Shown in pieces: positions 6,147 to 9,616 of a DNA stretch of 9,616 bases. The notes beneath the pieces are model-generated. The model was not told the DNA's origin. It was given only the letters and a program-made list of their open reading frames with translations, and ran no database searches. The first letter of the stretch is position 1. Each line of letters begins with the position of its first letter. Location of the stretch: positions 1 through 9,616 of the forward strand of contig DCGO01000043.1 of NCBI GenBank assembly GCA_002314605.1. Direction: 5' to 3'. Source of the DNA: Lentisphaeria bacterium UBA1776 (GTDB lineage Bacteria; Verrucomicrobiota; Lentisphaeria; Victivallales; Victivallaceae). A program made the translations under genes and the position numbers.

Positions 6147-6854
6147 ATGACGGAGTACAAGCATACGGACAGCGAAATCGTCCTTGCCGACAATCACAAT
6201 TTTATCGAAGTGGACTCGTGGCGGGTACTGCGGATTCTGGCGGAGTTTGTGGACAGTTTTGAGTCCCTGAAGGACCTTCCTGTCAAAATGGTGTCGATCT
6301 TCGGTTCCGCCAGGGTAAAGAGGGGGACTCCGCTTTACCGGGAAGCGGAGAAACTTGCCCAGCTTCTGGTCAAAGACGGCTACGGCATCATTACCGGCGG
6401 CGGCCCCGGCATTATGGGTGCCGCCAATGAAGGTGCCCACAAGGCCGGCGGGATCTCGGTGGGGCTGAATATCGAACTGCCCATGGAGCAGCACCCCAAT
6501 CCCCACCAGACCAGGAGCCTCTCCTTCCGGTATTTCTTCGTCCGTAAGGTGTGCTTTCTCAAATACACCCTTGGGATCTGTGTCTTCCCCGGAGGCTTCG
6601 GGACCATGGACGAACTCTTTGAGACGCTGACCATGATCCAGACCAACAAGATCAACGCCATTCCCGTGGTGCTGGTGGGCAGGAGCTACTGGCAGGGCCT
6701 GGCGGACTGGGTCCGCAATACCATGCTTGCCGACGGGCTGATTTCCGCTGCGGAACTGGAACTTATGACCGTGGTGGACAGTGCCGAAGAGGCGCTGGAG
6801 TACATCCGGAACTGCCACCGTTACGGTTTCCGGAGGACCGTGGTCGAAGAGTGA
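6147..6854 (+). CDS. LOG-family protein (nucleoside 5'-monophosphate phosphoribohydrolase, TIGR00730 type)
   Basis: A 235-residue member of the lysine-decarboxylase-like/LOG family. Characterised LOG members split cytokinin riboside 5'-monophosphate or related nucleotides into free base and ribose 5-phosphate; the old 'lysine decarboxylase' label comes from the PGGxGT motif. The Rossmann-like fold has FGSAR (52-56), ITGGGPGIMGAANEGA (82-97) and VFPGGFGTMDELFETLT (146-162), which contain the nucleotide-binding and catalytic residues. An N-terminal extension of about 45 residues precedes the core, as in longer bacterial members. The ATG lies 11 bases after the kinase stop with AGGGGG at 6136-6141, so it is in the same operon. 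Its stop overlaps the ispH start. Family firm; physiological substrate in this organism unknown. Confidence 0.9.
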   Translation: MTEYKHTDSEIVLADNHNFIEVDSWRVLRILAEFVDSFESLKDLPVKMVSIFGSARVKRGTPLYREAEKLAQLLVKDGYGIITGGGPGIMGAANEGAHKAGGISVGLNIELPMEQHPNPHQTRSLSFRYFFVRKVCFLKYTLGICVFPGGFGTMDELFETLTMIQTNKINAIPVVLVGRSYWQGLADWVRNTMLADGLISAAELELMTVVDSAEEALEYIRNCHRYGFRRTVVEE

Positions 6855-7717
6855 GCGGATCCGAAAAACATCTGCGGATTGCATCTCCCCTGGGGTTCTG
6901 CAACGGGGTGAGGCGCGCATTGGATACGGTGGAGGCTCTGCTTCAGAAGGGGGCCTCCCCGCTTTTTGTGCTTCATGAGATCGTCCACAACAATTTTGTG
7001 GTGGATTCTCTGAAAGCCCGGGGCGTCCGTTTCGCGGATACTCTTGAGGAAGTCCCGGAGGGAGCCGAACTGATACTGAGTGCCCACGGGACTACGGAGG
7101 CGATTTTCCGGCAGGCCGCGGCCCGGTGTCATGTGACTGACGCCACCTGTCCCCTTGTCAGCAAAGTCCAGCAGGCGGCGGTGGAGGCGGCTGGAAATGG
7201 CGAAAGGGTCATTTTTTTCGGACACCTGGGACACCCGGAGACGGAAGGGGTGCTGGGGCATGTGCCCCCGGGGAGCATGGAGGTTGTGGAGTCTCCGGAG
7301 GAACTGGAGAAACTGCCGCCGGACGATGGACGGCAGGTATGCATTTTGAGCCAGACCACGCTGGATGCGGATGAAGTCGCACTCATGACGGAAGTCCTGC
7401 GGAAGCGCTTCCGGAAGGTGCGGACAGGCGCAGGGATCTGTTATGCCACCGGTGTGCGTCAGGAGGCGGTCCGGAAGCTGGCGCCAGAGGTCCAGTACAT
7501 GCTGATACTGGGGTCTCCCAGAAGTTCCAATTCCAACCGTCTCCGGGAGGCTGCGGCCTCCTGCGGGATCCCGGCACGTCTTATTGATTCCCCGGCGGAA
7601 ATTCCGGAGGAGGAACTTGAAGACGTGACGGAACTGGGCTTAAGCGCCGGCGCCAGTGTTCCGGATGAGCTGATCAAGGCAACGGTTTCCAAACTGAGAG
7701 ATCTGGGATTCCGGTGA
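6851..7717 (+). CDS. ispH: 4-hydroxy-3-methylbut-2-enyl diphosphate reductase
   Basis: A 288-residue iron-sulfur enzyme for the last step of the MEP pathway, converting HMBPP to IPP and DMAPP. The three cluster-binding cysteines are C17 (SPLGFCNGV), C100 (TDATCPLVSKV) and C197 (GAGICYATGVRQEA). Substrate and proton-relay residues are visible: HEIVHN (42-47), SAHG (77-80), GHPETEG (127-133 with E130), SQTT (167-170) and SSNSNRL (225-231). The C-terminal SAGASVPDELI is also typical. The GTG start overlaps the LOG stop as GTGA, with GGAGG 14 bases and a GAAGA stretch immediately upstream, implying coupled translation. This start places the first cysteine at a normal distance from the N terminus. 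Complete and apparently functional; it shows that the organism makes isoprenoids by the MEP route. Confidence 0.97.
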   Translation: MSGSEKHLRIASPLGFCNGVRRALDTVEALLQKGASPLFVLHEIVHNNFVVDSLKARGVRFADTLEEVPEGAELILSAHGTTEAIFRQAAARCHVTDATCPLVSKVQQAAVEAAGNGERVIFFGHLGHPETEGVLGHVPPGSMEVVESPEELEKLPPDDGRQVCILSQTTLDADEVALMTEVLRKRFRKVRTGAGICYATGVRQEAVRKLAPEVQYMLILGSPRSSNSNRLREAAASCGIPARLIDSPAEIPEEELEDVTELGLSAGASVPDELIKATVSKLRDLGFR

Positions 7718-7733
7718 TACGAAATTGTCCGGA

Positions 7734-8000
7734 TCATTTTTCCGGAGGCAGCTGAAGCGCAGGGGCGGTGCGCAGCTGCGCGGGATTTTCCGGGAGTTTT
7801 TCTTCGCGGACGATGGTCCCGGTACCGTCCCGGCAGTTGATCAGCACCAGACGGGGGGAGTCCTCATTTTTTGCCGAAGCACATCCCAGAAGCAGCAGAC
7901 AAGTCATCCCCCCGGCAACGGTTTTCCCCAGACGGATGGACGAAAAAAACGCCGCCGCAAATGCGGCAGCGTTCGAGTGATTCAAAACAGCGGCAATCAT
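7734..8000 (-). CDS. Short putative lipoprotein, start uncertain
   Basis: An 88-codon frame with a lipobox-like segment: positive residues R23 and K26, a hydrophobic run, then LLLG-C40-ASAKNEDSP. The exported part would be only 49 residues (PRLVLINCRDGTGTIVREEKL and a proline-rich end), with no family I recognise. ATG at 8000 overlaps the stop of the upstream lipoprotein gene (ATGA). No convincing internal start keeps the positive charges before the hydrophobic run; ATG at 7907 would leave only MTCLLLLG before the cysteine. A strong terminator hairpin lies inside codons 10-20, so either the frame is real and depends on read-through and coupled translation, or the first part is not translated. 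Signal-peptide logic supports a gene; the terminator argues against it. Confidence 0.4.
   Translation of the reverse strand: MIAAVLNHSNAAAFAAAFFSSIRLGKTVAGGMTCLLLLGCASAKNEDSPRLVLINCRDGTGTIVREEKLPENPAQLRTAPALQLPPEK
7943..7972 (-). terminator. Intrinsic terminator after the 220-residue lipoprotein gene
   Basis: On the minus strand: a 10-base-pair stem (complement of 7972-7963 with 7958-7949; one G-T wobble), a 4-base loop ATTT, and seven Ts. It lies 24 bases after the TGA of the upstream lipoprotein gene, as expected for its terminator. It also lies within the early codons of the short lipoprotein frame downstream. Confidence 0.85.
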
Positions 8001-8659
8001 TTTTTCTTATCGGGGCAGACTGCAGGACACTTGGGCGCCGGCACGGCGATTGCCACAGGATCCTTGGTCGCGGCTTTTGCCGTCATGCTGAGACTGATGT
8101 CCGTCAGGTTGATGAGGGCAGCACGGGGCGCCGGCGGCGAGAAATCTTTGATCACCTTCTTCACGATCCTGATCGCGTCCTCTTCCGTGAGGCCGGGGGG
8201 CGGAGGCGGGGCGTCCTTCAGAGTTTCCTTTTCGAGTTTGTCAAGATAGATGGGCAGACCGGAGAGGGTCACCGTGTAGTTGGTGGTGGAGAAGAGCCGC
8301 AGGAGACCCGATGGATGGGTTTTCTTGGTGATTACGCGGGAAACGGCAACGACATAGTCGCACTTGTTGGAGGCCAGAATCTTGGCAATTGCGTCCGCAG
8401 TGGCATCTTCCAGATTGGTACCGGACCCGATGGCGGAAACCCGGGCGGTACCGGCCTTGTAAACCGGACGGAAAACATCCCGGGAAGACTTGAACAGCGG
8501 CTTGGAATATTCCACAGCTTCAGGCGTGACGGAGGTCCCGGTGGCATGGGAGGGTTCAATGCATGACGGGTCTCCCTCGATGGGGGAAGTGCACATCTGG
8601 CATCCGGCGAAGATCATCACCGAAGCTGCAGCCATTGCGCTCATTGCAATACGTTTCAT
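7997..8659 (-). CDS. Lipoprotein of unknown function
   Basis: A 220-residue protein with a lipoprotein signal peptide: MKRIAMSAMAAASVMIFAG then C20, the expected lipidation site. Residues about 70-140 form the most protein-like core (GTARVSAIGSGTNLEDATADAIAKILASNKCDYVVAVS and NYTVTLSGLPIYLDKL). The alternation of a helix with a 'CDYVVAVSRVI' strand and a 'YTVTLSGLP' strand resembles small bacterial lipoproteins that carry LPP20- or TRL-like folds, but I cannot assign a family. A PPPPP linker at 151-155 is followed by a helix (GLTEEDAIRIVKKVIKDF) and a basic tail ending in KKK. Extra cysteines at C23, C33, C100, C211 and C215 could form disulfides. AAGGAAGGG lies 8 bases before the ATG. It is probably anchored in a membrane and periplasm-facing. 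Gene real; function unknown. Confidence 0.8.
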   Translation of the reverse strand: MKRIAMSAMAAASVMIFAGCQMCTSPIEGDPSCIEPSHATGTSVTPEAVEYSKPLFKSSRDVFRPVYKAGTARVSAIGSGTNLEDATADAIAKILASNKCDYVVAVSRVITKKTHPSGLLRLFSTTNYTVTLSGLPIYLDKLEKETLKDAPPPPPGLTEEDAIRIVKKVIKDFSPPAPRAALINLTDISLSMTAKAATKDPVAIAVPAPKCPAVCPDKKK

Positions 8660-8775
8660 TTTTCAATCCCTTCCTTTGTTTTTGTTTTTCGGGACGACGC
8701 CCCGGATCCTCTCTTGAAATTTGCAGAGGGCCCGAAAAAACTTGTTCCGACTGCAAAAGTACCGGATCACCCGCC

Positions 8776-8804
8776 AATATAGGGCCTTAATCCGGAAAAA
8801 GCAA
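8776..8804 (-). promoter_or_regulatory. Candidate promoter for the lipoprotein gene
   Basis: On the minus strand TTGCTT (8804-8799), a 17-base spacer and TATATT (8781-8776). The predicted transcript start near 8769 gives a leader of about 110 bases, longer than elsewhere in the window. The -35 box overlaps the left arm of the CCGGAAAAA inverted repeat. Confidence 0.45.
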
Positions 8805-8899
8805 ACCGCTTTCACAGGTATCTTGCATTTTTCCGGGGTATCCCGTCTCCGGCGTCGGCTTATATCCGGATTTTCTTCCCCGGCACCCGTGATCATGGC

Positions 8900-8928
8900 T
8901 TGAAAAAAACACTTTTGCGGGGTATATT
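8900..8928 (+). promoter_or_regulatory. Promoter for oadG-oadA
   Basis: TTGAAA at 8900-8905, a 17-base spacer and TATATT at 8923-8928. The spacing is ideal and the predicted leader is about 40 bases. TTTTGCGG occurs in the spacer (8913-8920) and again just after the start point (8942-8949), 29 bases apart, so a regulator could bind both copies. Confidence 0.6.
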
Positions 8929-8976
8929 ACTGTAATTATATTTTTGCGGTCAACATCCCAAAAAAAGGAGAAAAAT

Positions 8977-9222
8977 ATGAATTGGTCACTGTTGCTGGAC
9001 GGGCTTCAGCTGCTCGTCTTCGGGATGGGGATGGTGTATGCCTTCCTCATCGTCATGATCGTGCTGATGTACATCCTTGCCAAAGTTCTGGCGCCCTTTG
9101 GTGCGAAATTTGATGCGCTGAAGGCGCCGGCGGCTCCGGCCCAACCCGCCGCCCGGGCTTCCGATGATGCCTCCATCGCCGCTGCCGCCGCAGCAGCAGT
9201 GGATTTCTTCCGCAAAAAGTAA
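8977..9222 (+). CDS. oadG: OadG-family sodium-pump decarboxylase gamma subunit
   Basis: An 81-residue protein: one long membrane segment at about residues 8-38 (GLQLLVFGMGMVYAFLIVMIVLMYILAKVLAPF), then an alanine/proline-rich linker (ALKAPAAPAQPAARA) and an alanine-rich end (SIAAAAAAAVDFFRKK). This is the classic OadG/MmdD-like layout: the gamma subunit anchors the soluble carboxyltransferase to the membrane beta subunit and helps assembly of the sodium-exporting complex. The 'GMGMVYAFLIVMIVLMY' pattern is typical. ATG at 8977 is chosen over an upstream ATG at 8944 because AGGAG (8966-8970) lies 6 bases before it and the membrane helix then begins near the N terminus. The gene is followed 41 bases later by the oadA-like gene. 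Oxaloacetate versus methylmalonyl-CoA or glutaconyl-CoA cannot be settled from this subunit. Confidence 0.87.
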   Translation: MNWSLLLDGLQLLVFGMGMVYAFLIVMIVLMYILAKVLAPFGAKFDALKAPAAPAQPAARASDDASIAAAAAAAVDFFRKK

Positions 9223-9263
9223 CAAACATTTACATAATCAAAAAAAATCGGAGTTTGAAAAAA

Positions 9264-9616
9264 ATGAAAAAAATCAAGTTCATGGACTGTTCTTTCCGGG
9301 ATGGATTCCAGTCCTGCATCGGTGCCCGCGCCAAGACGGAAGATTTCGCCCCCGCGCTGGAAGCTGCGGCCAAGGCCGGCATTTCCCACATCGAAATCGG
9401 CGGCGGTGCCCGTTTCCAGAGCCTCTTCTTTTACACGCAGGAGAATGCTTTTGAGGAAATGGACAAGTGGCGGGAAATCGTTGGGAAGGAGGTCAATCTG
9501 CAGACGCTCTCCCGGGGCGTCAATGTGGTGGGCCTTTCCAGCCAGTCCAGCGATATCATCGACCTCCACGCCAAACTCTTCAAAAAGCACGGCATTACCA
9601 CCATCCGCAACTTCGA
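9264..9616 (+). CDS. oadA: Oxaloacetate decarboxylase alpha / pyruvate carboxylase subunit B-like carboxyltransferase, partial
   Basis: The first 117 codons of a gene that continues past the window end. The protein begins MKKIKFMDCSFRDGFQS; DxxxRDGxQS (D8, R12, D13, Q16) is the HMGL-like barrel start that holds the metal-binding aspartate of carboxyltransferases. AKTEDFAPALEAAAKAGISHIEIGGGARF (23-51) matches the family's 'RTEDMLPIAEKLDEVGFWSLEMWGGATF' pattern, and LSRGVNVVG (82-90) corresponds to 'LLRGQNLVGY' with R84. The enzyme should transfer the carboxyl group from oxaloacetate (or a relative) to biotin. GGAG (9250-9253) lies 10 bases before the ATG. The sequence departs from textbook OadA at several normally steady positions, so it may be a divergent subgroup. 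The biotin domain would lie outside the window. Family fairly sure; substrate uncertain. Confidence 0.82.
   Translation, partial: MKKIKFMDCSFRDGFQSCIGARAKTEDFAPALEAAAKAGISHIEIGGGARFQSLFFYTQENAFEEMDKWREIVGKEVNLQTLSRGVNVVGLSSQSSDIIDLHAKLFKKHGITTIRNF

Larger units (their letters stand above)
8660..8976. other. Intergenic region between divergent lipoprotein and oadG genes
   Basis: No coding sequence is supported in these 317 bases. They hold two divergent promoters (see their entries), a leader of about 110 bases for the lipoprotein gene, and a 9-base inverted repeat, CCGGAAAAA (8792-8800) and TTTTTCCGG (8828-8836), upstream of the lipoprotein promoter. Short open frames here have no ribosome binding site or protein-like sequence. 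Confidence 0.6.

Noticed and set aside
5868..6920. 350-codon open frame on the minus strand across the LOG gene
   Set aside because: Overlaps three well-supported genes on the other strand and shows no family features.
7728..7746. TCCGGA-7-TCCGGA hairpin after ispH as a terminator
   Set aside because: The stem is only 6 base pairs of a self-complementary word and no T-run follows on either strand, so a terminator call is not supported.
1..9616. CRISPR arrays, tRNA or rRNA genes, insertion sequences, defence or toxin-antitoxin genes
   Set aside because: No spaced repeats, cloverleaf or rRNA-like segments, transposase motifs or target-site duplications were seen on either strand.

Overview
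This window looks like ordinary chromosomal DNA from a Gram-negative, probably anaerobic bacterium. It is moderately GC-rich, with AGGAG-type ribosome binding sites, lipoproteins with clear lipoboxes, MEP-pathway isoprenoid synthesis (ispH) and a sodium-pump-type decarboxylase locus (OadG and OadA). The gene mix and protein style suggest Lentisphaerota/Victivallales or another PVC-group gut or sediment bacterium. That placement is inferred from remembered family resemblance, not from a marker gene.

Layout. (1) At 47-304 is the small, single-membrane-segment partner or tail protein of a sodium:solute symporter. (2) At 418-2343, behind its own promoter, is a cytoplasmic family 20 glycoside hydrolase (beta-N-acetylhexosaminidase type). 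(3) On the minus strand, converging on and overlapping the hydrolase, lie gpsA (glycerol-3-phosphate dehydrogenase) and a DUF486 small membrane protein, joined by a TAATG stop/start overlap. (4) Upstream of gpsA on the same strand is a J-domain protein with an acidic linker and a TPR-like helical part. (5) Divergent from it is a three-gene plus-strand operon: rhaB-type sugar kinase, LOG-family nucleoside-5'-monophosphate phosphoribohydrolase, and ispH. The last two overlap by GTGA. (6) Minus-strand lipoprotein genes follow: a 220-residue lipoprotein and a short downstream lipoprotein ORF, with a strong terminator hairpin inside the start of the short ORF. (7) On the plus strand, behind its own promoter, is oadG followed by the first 117 codons of an oadA-like carboxyltransferase that runs off the end.

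How it may work together. The symporter partner, the hexosaminidase and the sugar kinase suggest sugar and amino-sugar catabolism. The OadG/OadA pair suggests decarboxylation of oxaloacetate or a related acid coupled to sodium export, which could supply the sodium gradient used by the symporter. GpsA and IspH are housekeeping enzymes of lipid and isoprenoid synthesis.

The most notable non-coding signal is regulatory. Several promoters share a -35 of TTGCAA with a 17-base spacer, and an 18-base palindrome fills exactly the space between the -35 boxes of the divergent J-domain and sugar-kinase promoters. I found no tRNA, rRNA, CRISPR array, insertion sequence or defence system. I see no convincing new multi-gene system here; the findings are mostly leads on regulation and gene organisation.
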